From: Romanomermis culicivorax | Taxonomy: Eukaryota; Nematoda; Enoplea; Mermithida; Mermithidae | Direction: 5' to 3' | Assembly (NCBI GenBank): GCA_963922205.1 | Contig: CAWUHX010000004.1 | Location: forward strand, 806,001 to 870,000 | DNA: 64,000 nt | Part shown: positions 42,719-54,074 of the stretch, piece by piece | Position numbering within the stretch: position 1 is the stretch's first letter | Layout: the number at the start of each line of letters is the position of its first letter | The notes under the pieces: generated by a model | Told to the model about the DNA's origin: nothing | What the model saw: only the letters and a program-made list of their open reading frames with translations | Databases searched by the model: none | Translations under genes and position numbers: made by a program

Positions 42719-42770
42719 AGAAAATTCTCTACATTGTGTATCTATAGGTACATAATGTAGAGAATTTTCT
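42719..42770. repeat. 17-bp perfect hairpin inside the Tc1-type element
   Basis: Arms 42719-42735 and 42754-42770 (agaaaattctctacatt and its complement) are separated by 18 bases. It lies about 270 bases inside the left end. Confidence 0.9.
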
Positions 42771-44446
42771 GCTGGAAATTCCCAGTGAGCAAAGTGTTAC
42801 TTGATACTCAATTTTTTTATATTATCAATCAGAAAAATATATTAATTATCGAACGAACACAAAAAAGATGTTTGCAGGCGAATTTATTGGTAAAAAATAA
42901 AAAAAATTTAATGTGAATGTTTGTAAGAACGCCTCATGTTAGTATCAGTAGTGTTCCGAATCGAACTCCATTCAGATGAGGCCGTTTTTCCAGGTTCAAC
43001 TGGATTTTTTAAAAAAACAATTTTTATTGACCAGTCGATTTTTTTCGGGGCCAAGCTTTTGAAAACCATTGGCACCGCTGATAGTCGCTCGATGCCTTTC
43101 TTCATTGGTGAACAATTCTTTCAACACAATCTGAGCAAAATTCGATCGACTACGAGTCACCCACCGTAAGGCATCAACAATGCTGCTATTCTTGTACAGC
43201 TCAGTGGGCATGGCCTTGACTTTTTCCTAGAAAATGTCATTCACCATTGTCGACTTTGACCTGCACACAGAATCCGTCAGCCTATTGATCTCTGAAAATT
43301 TTCAGGTCGAATAATAGAAACCTTTGATTATGCCAGAAAATAACAACAAATATTTTTTGTAGAGGAAAAACCTAATGCACATTATTGCAATTCAGGTTCA
43401 TCACAATCGTTATTATTTTTTCCACACATTTTTTCGTCCAGTCTGCCTTACTAAATCTGTGAGCTATTCTCTACTTCATTATGGGCTATTCTGTACTTCA
43501 CCATCTTGATAATTTTTCATGTGCACAACCTCATTTTCATGTTGCGATTATCCAACGAATTTTTTTAAGACGATTTCTATTTTGTGAGTCAAAAAACTAT
43601 TTTTTTAGGAAAGACTAAATTGTGAGTATAAACTGCCAAACTTTATGATAACTTCATTTTTTGTTGCATTGTTCTTCACTTAATTTTTTCTCATTATTTT
43701 TTCCTTCATTGACTGGAGAACATAGATTACATTTATACTAAATCCATTTTTTCAAGTTAGCGTCAATGATGCCTGAGCAATTCTATCCAAATTGATAACT
43801 TGCTTTAGAAGATGCCTTTTTTCTTACAAGCCAATGAGAAATCCAGTGAGAAACTGTTTACTGCCTCATTTTTCTCTGTGCTATATATCGTCATAGAAAA
43901 GAGCAGTATCTCCTCTGAATTTATTGATAATTTAATATACAGCCTCGTTATATGCAAAATAAGCTATACTGCTCATCTCTGCATTAATTCAGCTCACAGA
44001 ATATTAGAACACTACCATGTTTTACTAAATTTTTCGAATTTCCTGCATCAAATTACTATAGTTTGTTTTTCTCGAAATGCATCTAAATAATGAAAGAGGA
44101 AAGCAAGTAGTATTTTAGATTTTCCCGATTTGCTAATAAACAATGTATCATATAGGGCTGAAAATTTGTGAGCTTAATGACCTAATCCTTAACAACTTTT
44201 TGAGTGAAAATTTTTGCAGTACAGGCTCTATGCAAACAGTCTTAATGACAGTACTGACTTCTGTCACTTTTCTATTTGGAAGCATTTTATAAAAAACTGA
44301 CTATAGAATATTTGTTGTGCTTCACATGTTTTCTGTTAGCTTTTCACAATAAAATTCTGCCTCATATGCACTAAAATTGAACTGTGGGCAATAGTGTGTT
44401 TTTCTCATAACTTTCTTGTTCTACAGTAAAAGTGGAAGAATAAAAA
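42771..44446. other. Tc1-type element interior, no clear gene
   Basis: AT-rich sequence. The ORFs at 42936-43169, 42996-43211 and 43812-44090 have no recognised motif. They may include exons of the reverse-strand gene, but I cannot support joints. Confidence 0.35.
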
Positions 44447-45289
44447 TTATGCAGTGTCATTTTTAAACTCGCTGTTACCTGGCTCTGTCATGTGGCCATT
44501 TGTTTCGCTGATTTTTGAATTTTCGTTGAGAATCACATTTTCGTTTTCGATTGCAATTATTGTTGGCTCCTGTTCTGAAATTTGACACGAAGTGAGTTTT
44601 TCCAATAACCAAACACTTTTTGTTGTATTTTCGGCGATAACTTCTAATAATTTGATAATTTTTTTCAAATCGTTCAATTGATCATCGCCTTTACTGTAGC
44701 CACTCTGACTATCTGGCCGGTCGTGAATGACATTGCTTCCAGCTACCCCTGCAAAATTTGTGACCAGATTGGAGGCAGATGTCATCGCAGTTGCAAGTGT
44801 TATCAGCAAGCTGGAGGAAATGTCATCATCAATGCTTTGTTGAACTGAAGATGCTGGGGCTGCAGTCACCCAACTGCTAGGATCAACATCATTTGGATTT
44901 TGCGGACGTTTTTTTGCCACTGATGATGATTTTCATTGCAACTGATCACAACCATCAGCCTCCTGAACAAATTCGTCATCTGAAACATATTCACTCGAAC
45001 CTTTTGTACGGGCATCAGATAATCGTGTGATCCAATTGCTGATCGCCCATACAACTTCAGGAATTCATCCAATATTTGGCCACGTTACAAAAACTTTTTG
45101 CCCTTTGTCGATTGAACTTCCTTCTAATTTTTTGGTATTGATGACAGACCATGTTCCATCCTCAAAATCCACTAGGCTTTCTCTTTTTTTGTCTTTTGGA
45201 ACGAGAAGCCATGTTTCACAGGGACTTGGAGCAATGAAATGTATTGTCACATAATGTTGGATTTTCAGCTTTTTACAACATCCTGTCAA
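44447..45289 (-). pseudogene. unrecognised reverse-strand gene inside the Tc1-type element
   Basis: One reverse frame is open over about 280 codons except for TGA at 45063-45065 and TGA near 44935. Parts read CETWLLVPKDKKRESLVDF and GQKVFVTWP, then IPEVVWAISNWITRLSDA, a Ser/Asp/Glu-rich hinge (SSEYVSDDEFVQEADG), a basic AKKRPQNPND, and a helical region with heptad-like Leu/Ile (LNDLKKIIKLLEVIAENT). It may be a second element-encoded protein or a captured host gene. No family is assigned. Confidence 0.5.
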
Positions 45290-45470
45290 TCTTTAAATTT
45301 ATTACTCAATCTATTGTGCACAATTCCTGTTTTTTCCAAAACTACCTTCATTGGTGGTTGATTAATTATTATGGTACAGAAATTTAACCTACAGTATAAT
45401 GTGTCATACATGCTATTTTTGCTGACCATTCACTTGTTTTCTGGCATGCCTCTTTTTAGATTATTTTGTC

Positions 45471-46525
45471 ATGAATCCATATTCCCATCAGTTGAAGCAT
45501 TATAGTCCCTATATTCGTGAAAGAATAATACGACTGCACAAGAAGAGACTAAAGGACAGATCAATAGTCGAAAGATTTTATACTGATGAAAAAATAGTGC
45601 TGAATAAATCCGGCGTGCATCATTTGATTATGCGATATAGAATTAGGAGACATTTCATGAACAAACGAAAACATAAATCCATCAAGACACCCAGTTATAT
45701 TTTGGATTTTATTGAGGTACAGATGAATGAAAATAATGAAATGACCGGGCAGCAGTTAGCTAACAAAATTTCGTCTGAATTTGACTACAGTATATCAACA
45801 GCTACCGTAAACCACTTGAGACGTTCCTTAGGATGGACACCTGCACATATCCAAAGTACTGTCAAATTGTACGCCATGCAAATAAAATTAAACGATTATA
45901 TTTTTGTGCGAAAATAATCGATAATCCCAGTTTACTGTACAAAATAATATTTACTGTTGAAAGCTGCATTCAACTAGAAAGACATAAAAAACAGAATTGA
46001 AAAAAGCACAATGACAAGTTAATGACATTAAGGTCACGTGCCAAGCATCCAGTCAAAGTCCATGTTCGGGCTGGAATAAGTTGGCATGGTGCAACAGATT
46101 TTATTATTTTACCCGAAAAAATTCGTATTGATAGCTCTGTTTACCAGGAAATATTGAAAATTGGTTTGATTCCTTTTGTTCAATGAAGTTTCCCATCTTC
46201 TGACTATATTTTTCAAGCTGATAGTGCCCCATGTCACAAACGTTCAGATAGGATGTTATTTATTAATGAAAACGAACTGAAGTACGATCCAATTTTCTGG
46301 CCACCAGAGTCACCTGATCTGAATGCAATCGGAAACGTCTGGCACGAAATGAAAAAATATCTCTGTACTACCTGGAAGCCGAAAACATTGAACGAACTCA
46401 TTGAAGGCATAAAAACTTTTTGGTCAGAAAAAATTACAGTCGAAAAGTGTCATAGGTACATCAAACACATTGTTAAAGTAGTGCCACAAGTTTTGGAAAA
46501 TAGGGATGGCCCAACATTGACCTGA
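45471..46525 (+). pseudogene. Tc1-like DDE transposase, degenerate
   Basis: The N-terminal 148 codons (45471-45917) hold the paired helix-turn-helix region (YSPYIRERIIRLHKKRLK and MTGQQLANKISSEF). The catalytic part continues in another frame. The first Asp of the usual T-D-E reads Val (FTVES, about 45956). The second is present (FQADSAPCHK). The third, normally Glu in SPDLNPIE, reads Gly (SPDLNAIGNVW). 36 residues separate the second and third positions, compared with 34 in classic Tc1. A TGA at 46184-46186 and at least one frameshift add to the damage, so this copy cannot transpose itself. Confidence 0.88.
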
Positions 46526-47104
46526 ACTTCAAATTTCCTTCTGTATTTTAATAATTTTCAAAAATAAGCCACTGATTTTTTCACTCTTCTTCAATGCATT
46601 CCAGAATCAGTTAAGTGAACCTTTTATTAATTACAGTATGAAACTTTGCTGGAAATTTTTCATTTCAAATTCTTGGATATCTGGATGTTTTTCGGCAGGT
46701 ACACATGTATGATAGATATCGAATCTTCACATAAAAATACAGTAACCCACAATTGGGCCATTCTATTTGTTTATAACAATAATTTTACATTAAATAGATC
46801 TTTGTTTTTCAATAAAGGAACGCAACGCACAAATTCAACCTTTGTCATAACACACTCGCAGGTTCATTAATCTTCTTGTCAACTTATGACACGCGCCACC
46901 ATGTTGTTTTTCTTTTATTTATTGCCACCTCAAACAATCCACAAACACTTCGAGAAAGGGTCACTAACATTTTTCAAACAAATGACAAACAAAATTGCTT
47001 CAAACACTGTTTGTGCTGTTTGAGAATCGTTTGAGCAAAGTCTGATTGTTTGAGAAGTGTTTGAATTTCAAACACAAACGCGGCTTTGTTTGTGCGCCGG
47101 ACTG
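46526..47104 (+). other. right subterminal region of the Tc1-type element
   Basis: No gene. The last 200 bases repeat caaacaatccacaaacact-like motifs in inverted orientation to the left end and end in the TIR. Confidence 0.6.
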
Positions 47105-47106
47105 TA

Positions 47107-47524
47107 TGACTGGAAGGTATAGATTTAAACGCTAATAAATCTGCTTCCCCAGGATCATTCGACCATTTTGAATCAATGTCCAAATTTACGTTATTTTTCC
47201 GTCGACATTCTGAATGCCGAACAAATCCGGAAATTGCCCCTTGAAGCGCCCAACCTGCAATATTTCCTACTATGCATGTATTATTCCTATTCCGACTTAT
47301 CCTCAATCCGGGACGCATTAACCTACGCACTGGAAAATTTGCCAAATTTACGTCAATTAGTCATTCCTGCGGTGATGTACTATTTATTGTTACGACAAGA
47401 GCCAGTGAATCGTTCCTCTAGGCAGAAAAAATTATCCATCATTACCCGCTGGCATTTCCCTTCTCCACACGACTTGATCGATGAATGGATTCATCTTTGC
47501 TGCCAAGAAAACCGACCCACCTAA
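47107..47524 (+). pseudogene. F-box/LRR-like gene, second exon only
   Basis: Matches exon 2 of copies 1 and 3 from about residue 20 of the exon to the stop (CPNLRYFSVDILNAEQIRKLPLEAPNLQ through DLIDEWIHLCCQEN). A 2-base deletion near 47163-47170 breaks the frame. The left edge coincides with the right end of the Tc1-type element, and no first exon lies to the left of that element. The downstream stop and flank agree with the other copies. Confidence 0.88.
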
Positions 47525-48655
47525 AATATTGGAACATCGAGAAACGTTCGGTGTCTTTTTTTCTTTAAATCAGATTTTTTTCTCTCAGTTAGTTCGTGAA
47601 CATGTTGTTGTTTCAATTGGCTTATATCCCATTAATTTCTTTGCAATTGTTTCATTGTACTGCGAATTTTTCACAGAACAGTTCAGTTTTGTTATCATTT
47701 TCACCAAAAAAAACTTTCTTAAAATGCAAAATTCTTCTCAAAAAATTGAAGTTAAACCTAGAAAAGTTCTGGATTTCGTGCTATAATTTCCTGATTTTTT
47801 CATCTTCACAAAAAACAGGAAAACATTTTTGAAAAGTAAAAATTTTATTATAATTTGTATGTCAAATTGAGATGTCATTCATATAGAAAAAGCTGAAAAA
47901 TTTCTTCAGAATGCGAAAAATTTCCATAATTTTGAACCAAAATTCGCAAAAATCGTAATTTATTTGTGTATAATTTCTGTTTTCTGCACAAAAACCAGAA
48001 AAATTTTCTCGAGATGCGAAAATTTCTTCCTGACTTTGACGTAAAATTGACAGTAACCGCAATTTTTAGTTAAATTTTCCATCATTTCTGTTGAAGAAAC
48101 CTAGCAAACTTTGTCAAAATACAAAAATTTGGAAATAAAATTAGAAAAAATTCGCAAGTTTTTGCTATATTTTCTATTGAACTGAAAAAATTCTCAAAAA
48201 TGCAGAAAAACTTCTCCCAGTTTTGAAGTAAAATTGGAAAAAGATCGCCATTTCTTGCTATAATTTTCTGTTTTTCAATCATTTTTACAAGAAAAACTGG
48301 AAAACATTTCTAAAATGTAAAAATTATTTGATAATTTCCATCTGAAATTGAAAGAAAGAGCAATTCATTGCTATAATTTTCAATCTTTTCTATCAAATAG
48401 AATTAGGCATTTTTCAGAGTGAAAATTTTACAGTATTACCCTGCATAAAAAAATGTTGATGACTAGAGGTACCAATCTTGTCGCCTTTGCAAGATCGATG
48501 TATGAGAATATAGAATCATCTAGTAGAATTTTTTGTTGGGACGATATTTTTTGTCGGAATTCTGTTCTGGCGGCTATGTTTAACCTTGCGGACAAATTAT
48601 GGCGTTTCTTTGAGAATTACTGTAGAATGATGAAATCACGGGTCGGACGATGAAT
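47525..48655 (+). repeat. D-unit downstream of the lone second exon
   Basis: Same content and order as 41056-42150, ending gaaatcacgggtcggacgatg. Confidence 0.75.
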
Positions 48656-48890
48656 CCAGCGCTTTTTTTCTGCCAAAACATGATTTTTGGCACAAAAAAA
48701 TTTGGAATGGCACAAAAAATTTTGAGCGTTTGTGCCAATTGGCACAAATTTTTTGGCTGGTCAAACGTTAAATTTCCTTGATTTTTAGACGTTTTAGGGG
48801 CTTACTAGAAATAAAAAAAACTTTCGGCGCAGCGCGCCGAATCAATGAATATTTCCTGTTCGCGTATTTGACGCGAACGAAATCGACCCG
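48656..48890. repeat. repeat R3 fragment
   Basis: Phrases tggcacaaaaaattttgagc and gtgccaattggcacaaattt, and the micro-palindrome ttcggcgcagcgcgccgaa at 48824-48842. Confidence 0.65.
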
Positions 48891-48984
48891 CAAGAAAAGG
48901 AAATAGTTTAAGAAAAAGATAAATCATTCAGCAATAGGGTGCAAAGGTTACTGGAAAAGTAACAACTTACATGCACGTGCACCC

Positions 48985-49152
48985 CCCTCCCCCAATTCGA
49001 TTATCAAAGCCTAGAAGTTTAATTTTTTCTTTGAAAGTGTGCAAACTGGGAGAATTAACGATATCAAAAGATAAAGAGTTCCAGACTTTAGTATAACGGT
49101 TAAAAAAATCAAACTGGCAAGCAGTAGTATGATGAGCTGACTTTATTGTCAA
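48985..49152 (-). pseudogene. LINE C-terminal fragment
   Basis: Reads CQFDFFNRYTKVWNSLSFDI followed by SLHTFKEKIKLLGF, the conserved tail of CR1/Jockey reverse-transcriptase proteins. It is separated from the RT frame by about 110 bases with frame damage. Confidence 0.75.
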
Positions 49153-49261
49153 TCTTAGATCATGATTACGACGCGGATTGTTTAGAGTTGTTTTTTGTAG
49201 ATTATGTTGTACATCGTACAGAGGTCAGATTCTAATCTACGAATATCAAGCTTGCGTAAAT

Positions 49262-50433
49262 CTAGCTTTTGAAGTCTATCTTCATAGGACAAACGTGATT
49301 TATGACCATAAAACTTTCTGGTAAATCTATGTTGAACATTTTCGATGTAGCGAACGTCCGCTGAAAAATGTGGATTCCATACTGAACTACAGTATTCTTC
49401 CTATTATAGGCATTTTTCACGATGTATCTATAGTGTTCTTTAAACTTCATATTAGGAGATATAAGGATTCCCAAATCTTTAACATAAATCGCCTTTGATG
49501 GGAGATGTTTGTAACAAAAGTATATTGACACGATGGGTTTTTTGCACCCAAATACAAGACATAACTTTTTGTAGTAGATATAGATAATTGCCAGACGGCA
49601 GACCAATTTGAAAGAGTATCAAGGTCTTGTTGAAGAATCATAAAATTTGTTGAGACATTGAAAATTTTTAGATCATCTGCAAAAAGAAAAATTTCACTTT
49701 TGATATTGTCAATAATGTCATTTATGTACAAAAGAAACAAAGTTGGACCTAATACACTACCTTGGGGTACACCACTAGACACTTTGAGCTGAGATGATAG
49801 GGAGTTTCCAATTTTGACCCTTTGAAATCTATTCTTAAGAAAATTTGATATCTAGCCTAAAAGGGGACGAGAGAGACTATATTTAGAAAGTTTGAGAAGG
49901 AGCTTAGAATGGGAAACTGAGTCAAAGGCCTTGGAAAAGTCAACGTACACCATGTCTTAAGGAGTGTCCTTTGTCCACCTGATTTAGCCATGAGTGTTTT
50001 AGGAAAGAAAACTCTTGATCTGCTAAAAGGTTATGCTGATGAAGGGAACTTAAAATTTTATTATTAATAATTTTTTTCCATAATTTTGTATGGGACTGAA
50101 CATAGGGAAACAGGACGATAATTTTCAACCAGGGCCGGGTCACCTTTCTTGAAAATAGGAAGAACAGTTGCAAAATTCCATAACTTGGGAAGGTGGCTCG
50201 TCTGGAAAGAAACTTCAAAAATTGATGAAAGTGGTTGGGCCAAATGTGTAGCAAGTTTTTCGATCAAAAAAGCACAAAAATTGTCGGGTCCCAGTGCTGT
50301 TGATGGCTTGATGCTTTTTATGGCTGCTAAAACGATTGGAATGGTGAAAGATACTGATGACAGAACAACGTTTGATCAGTTTTTAAATTTAGGCAAAGTG
50401 TCATTATCCAGTGTGAAAACAGATGCAAAATAA
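49262..50433 (-). pseudogene. LINE reverse transcriptase, broken frames
   Basis: Pieces in three frames carry RT motifs in the right order: ALGPDNFCAFLIEKLATHL, NFATVLPIFKKGDP, ENYRPVSLCSVPYKIMEK, SGVPQGSVLGPTLFLLYIND, FADDLKIF (catalytic FADD) and DLGILISPNMKF. Several frameshifts and a stop near 50390 make it inactive. Confidence 0.85.
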
Positions 50434-50613
50434 TCATTAAAAAGTTCACATTTCACATTATTATCTATGATATTAGAATCTTGATGTACTAGACGGCGTA
50501 GGTCTCTAGTAGGTAGAGCATAGGCGTGAGTTTACAAAGGTATAGAAGGCCTTTGAGTCATTTTTTGCAATAATTTGATTTTCTTCAGCTAGTTGTTGTT
50601 TAAACACTTCTGA

Positions 50614-51490
50614 TCAGATTTGTTCACATAAAAAATGATAAGCTTGCTTTGTAGCAAGATTTCGGCATCTTGGATATTTCTTCCATAATCTAAGCTTGTT
50701 GGATAGCAAGTGGTGAATATTTTTATTGTATTTGGATCTGACAGGCTTTTGCTTGACTAATGGAATATGTTTATCAATCAGAGGAGTTAAAACATCAAGA
50801 AGAACTTGATACATTTCTTCAGAATTAATACATGGAGAAAAAAAGTCAGGCCAAGAAACTAGTGATAACTCAGCTTCAATTGCCTGGTAACTCCTTTTGT
50901 TAAAATTTCTAAACTTAAGCATTTCATGATTTGTATTAAAACATACTTTAGAACTTATGGTGTTGTGATCACAGTTTGAAAATAGTTGACAGACTCTAAC
51001 ATTTGAGATACATTTACCACCAAAAAGAAGGTTGATAATATTATTTTCATGTGTTGGAGTTGTGACCAGTTGTGATAAGCCCATTGATGAGAAGGCATCA
51101 AAGCATCCTGTGTAAAGTTCTGAATCTGGAAATGAAAAGGTTTTCCAATCAAATTTTGGAAGATTGAAATCACCAAGAATTATATTTTCATGATGTTGGT
51201 TTGAAATCCAAGTGATAAGGTTACAAAGCTTTAAATCATAGTCAGGATTAGAATCTAACAGTAACTTCAAGGTGGACTTGTCTGAAATAAGATTCACCAA
51301 AAGTATTCCTGGTAAAAACAAGTCTGTAGGTAGTGGGAGTACATGTAAATTTAAATGTTTTTTGGCAAAAATCCCTACACCACCTCCAATTCTACTTTCT
51401 GGATCGCTACGAAAAACATTGTAAGCATTGAGATTACATAAAAGTCTGTCAGTTATACAACTGTTTAATCATGTTTCTGTACAGAAAACT
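50614..51490 (-). pseudogene. LINE endonuclease, truncated
   Basis: The best frame (51321-50614) carries IILGDFNLPKFDW (active-site Asp and Asn) and FSNCDHNTISSKV (the S/C-D-H motif). Upstream the frame continues as RSDPESRIGGGVGIFA and reaches a TETxL motif in which the Trp codon is TGA (about 51470). The N-terminal catalytic Asn region is missing. Confidence 0.82.
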
Positions 51491-51495
51491 CTTAC

Positions 51496-51554
51496 AAACA
51501 CAAAAAGTAAGAATTTCAGAAGATTTAAAACTGAAATTTTTACTTTTTGTGTTT
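51496..51554. repeat. 24-bp hairpin with one mismatch
   Basis: Arms 51496-51519 and 51531-51554 pair except at one position, around agatttaaaa. It lies at the LINE's 5' junction. The right arm resembles R3 text (aaactgaaattctcactttt). Confidence 0.9.
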
Positions 51555-51717
51555 GATGCAAAAAAAAGTCGAAATTTTTCCCAAAAAAGGCCAAAAAGCA
51601 TACACTTGTTTGCAAATTTTTTAATTTTTCCAAAACGGGGGGGGGGTTATGTTGGGTATATGGTTGCCCAAGTTGGGGTGGGGTCTTCCCCCAACCCCTC
51701 CCCAAGTACAGGTATGT
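51555..51717. mobile_element. poly-G miniature element, left end missing
   Basis: Contains gtcgaaatttttcccaaaa, gcatacac, the reduced G-tract, gggtatatggttgcccaag and the right TIR tacaggtatg. The left TIR is lost at the hairpin. Confidence 0.65.
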
Positions 51718-52030
51718 ATAATGTGAAAAAATCTGGTGTGGAAAAATTTTTTGAGGTTTTTCCACAAATGTGGAAGAAAATTGTGAGGTTTTCACTCCAT
51801 ATTGAAAAGATGCATTTTGGTGCATTTTAAGAGATCCAAATAATTATTATTCAATACCGAGCTCATGTGCAACTTTCAGCATGTCTACCTTCACTTACCA
51901 TTCAATTTTTGATAGTTTTTATCATCCTGAACGTATTATTTCATGTTTATTTGGCGATCATGCTTGCATATTATATCTTTATATTTAATGAATATTCGTG
52001 ATAATGAATGATAATGAAATAGAATAGATT
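51718..52030. repeat. repeat R2 fragment
   Basis: Phrases aagatgcattttggtgcatt and acctTCACTTACCATT-like text mark it as R2. No gene is seen. Confidence 0.55.
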
Positions 52031-53439
52031 TCAATTCATTTAAAAAATTATATATTATTTAGTGCGCAATTAAAAAATGTCATTCTAGCTAATGTCCAAA
52101 TGTAGCTTTTAATGATCAAGATATTATGGATGGATAATAGTTTGATCTTATATCTTTTTGCGATCTTAAAAAAAATTTCGACTTTTGTTTGATAAAAGCA
52201 TTTTGAGTTCAAGGAGAAATTCTTGCTGGTTGAAAAATCCAAATTCCTGCTTTATTGTCTAGTTTTCGAATTGAAGTCTGCCCGACTGAAAATTTATTGA
52301 ATTCTTTTGAAATTGAACCTTCTGCCTAGGATATAAAAGTTGGAAAGATTCATTTCATTGCATTCTAGAATATCGAAATTCCAAAAATCGGAGAAAACGA
52401 GTTTTAAAAGTCGAAAACTGGAGCAAATCAAATGCAATACAAGAAAACTAGCTTCTGATGATTTTTCCAGTAAAATTAAGTAAATTGTGAGCAACCAAAA
52501 ATTTATCTGTGAGCCAAAAATTTCCACCAAGTTGCACATTTCAACCTTGCCTGTACAGAAAATTCTGGGAATAATTATTTTCTATCTGACAAAGCCATTA
52601 TGCACATCTTAATGGCCGTTTAGTAGAAGTAGATATATCTGCTTCCACTTGCTAATTAACCTCCAACAGTTTCTATCAATTACATTGTCTTATTTTGTAA
52701 AATTGAGTTTTTTCTTAAATTTTCTCTCTCGAAGCTCATACATGTCATTGAGGTAGTCTCCAATGTCATGAAACTCTAGACACAAATGTTGGGACGTTCG
52801 ACAACTCGAAAAATTTGAGAAAAAGTGGCTATTTTGGCTTTTTTCCGTATATTTTTGAAATTTTCAGCCTTTTTCGTAATTTTTTGAGACTTTTGTGGCA
52901 CCCTAAATATTTCAAAATTTAGGGACACCACGCCAAAATGTTGGGTTTATACCCCCTGCAACTGGTCCAACCTCGTGCAGGCAGGGTTTTTCTGTACTGC
53001 TTGTTCCGCATCTTGAAACTAAATGCGGAAATCGGTCAAAAAAATTTCCTCACCACCAACAAAAATCACTTAAGGCATTGAAAAGTTTCGGTTTTCTGCA
53101 CGACCCCAAAAAAATCCGCACTGTATGGAAGAAAATCCCTGCATGCAGGCAGTGTTTTTTTTTGTACTTTACAAACAAAATGGTCCAGAGTACAAAAGAA
53201 AGCCCACATATTAGATCAGTCATTATTCAAATCAATCATCAGAGTCATTTTTTGAAAAAGCCAGGTTGCCGTGTGCAACCTGAGGAAAAACTTTGACTGC
53301 ACAGATACATTTTTAGTTGCTCACGCTAAAATTGATAAACCTGCTTAGTTCGATCAGAAAAGTGATTTTTTTAGGCCAGATAGGGGTGCTCAGGTTCTCA
53401 GCTAGGAGGATTTACCTCCCCTGACTCCCCGATGTGCCA
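52031..53439. other. no gene seen
   Basis: AT-rich, with a few duplicated phrases (gcaggcagggtttttctgtac near 52977 and catgcaggcagtgttttttt near 53140). The 72-aa ORF at 53078-53296 has no recognised features. Confidence 0.4.
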
Positions 53440-53875
53440 TCGGAGCTCTGAGGTCCGGGGGGGGGGGGGGTTGGAGCACTTTTTTGGGGCCGGGGGTCAG
53501 TAATTCCCAAAATTTTGGGGGGAGGGGTCCCTGAAGGGAAAAAATTCGATTTTTTCATGAAAAATTTCCGGGAAACGGTTTAAGAAGTATTAATTTTTGT
53601 CTAAAAAATGATAAGATACGTACTTATGGCGCGAAGCGCCGAAAAAATTGATGTTTTTGACTATTTTTTGTTCAAAATTTGACATTTTCCATGAAAAAAA
53701 TGACATTTTTCAGTATTTTTCCGACTCAAACTATGGGGGTCCCCAGGGCTACCATATGGCTAGCCATAGGATTGGAAAATCCTGGGGGATCGCCCAATGA
53801 CTAGCCATATGGTCGAAAATTTCTGGGGGGGGGGTTCCCATAGCACTCCCCCCCCAATTACATGTATGCTATGTG
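53440..53875. repeat. G-rich unclassified repeat
   Basis: Holds several G-tracts (53456-53470, 53517-53528 and 53826-53834), a GC micro-palindrome (ggcgcgaagcgcc, 53629-53641) and a 13-bp inverted repeat (53751-53763 and 53801-53813). It resembles but does not match the poly-G element, and ends cccaattacatgtatg. No coding is supported. Confidence 0.45.
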
Positions 53876-53879
53876 CATG

Positions 53880-54066
53880 TTTAATTATACCCACAAGCAC
53901 CGTGAGGCGCCAAAAAATTTTAATATTTTGTCCTTTTTATCTCCACCAAAACGCATTTTTTCGGTTTTTAATTCTCCAAAAATTTTTCCACAATGAGAGC
54001 CATACCCAAAATCTTTTTGCTCTTTCCCAAATTTTTCCTAAAACACCCCATTTGAGGAAAAACGGT
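53880..54066. repeat. repeat R1 fragment
   Basis: Ends with the R1 terminus ccatttgaggaaaaacggtg. The micro-palindrome is mutated (caccgtgaggcgcc). Confidence 0.6.
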
Positions 54067-54074
54067 GATTGAAA

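Larger units (their letters stand above)
42446..47104 (+). mobile_element. Tc1/mariner-type transposon, 4.66 kb, TA-flanked
   Basis: Ends cagtccgatgcacaaacaa and, inverted at the right, cagtccggcgcacaaacaa form imperfect TIRs. Both sides carry TA (42444-42445 and 47105-47106). Subterminal regions repeat caaacaattcacaaacattt and relatives, which probably bind transposase. A broken DDE transposase lies on the plus strand and an unrelated reverse-strand gene lies beside it. Typical Tc1 elements are 1.3-2.4 kb, so this one is about twice as long. Confidence 0.9.
48985..51490 (-). mobile_element. CR1/Jockey-type LINE, decayed and 5'-truncated
   Basis: Reverse-strand order is endonuclease, reverse transcriptase and the usual C-terminal FFNRYTKVWNSL motif. 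The frame is broken many times. The 5' edge lies close to the endonuclease's TETWL motif. The 3' end is near 48985 beside a C-rich tract, without a clear target duplication. Confidence 0.82.
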
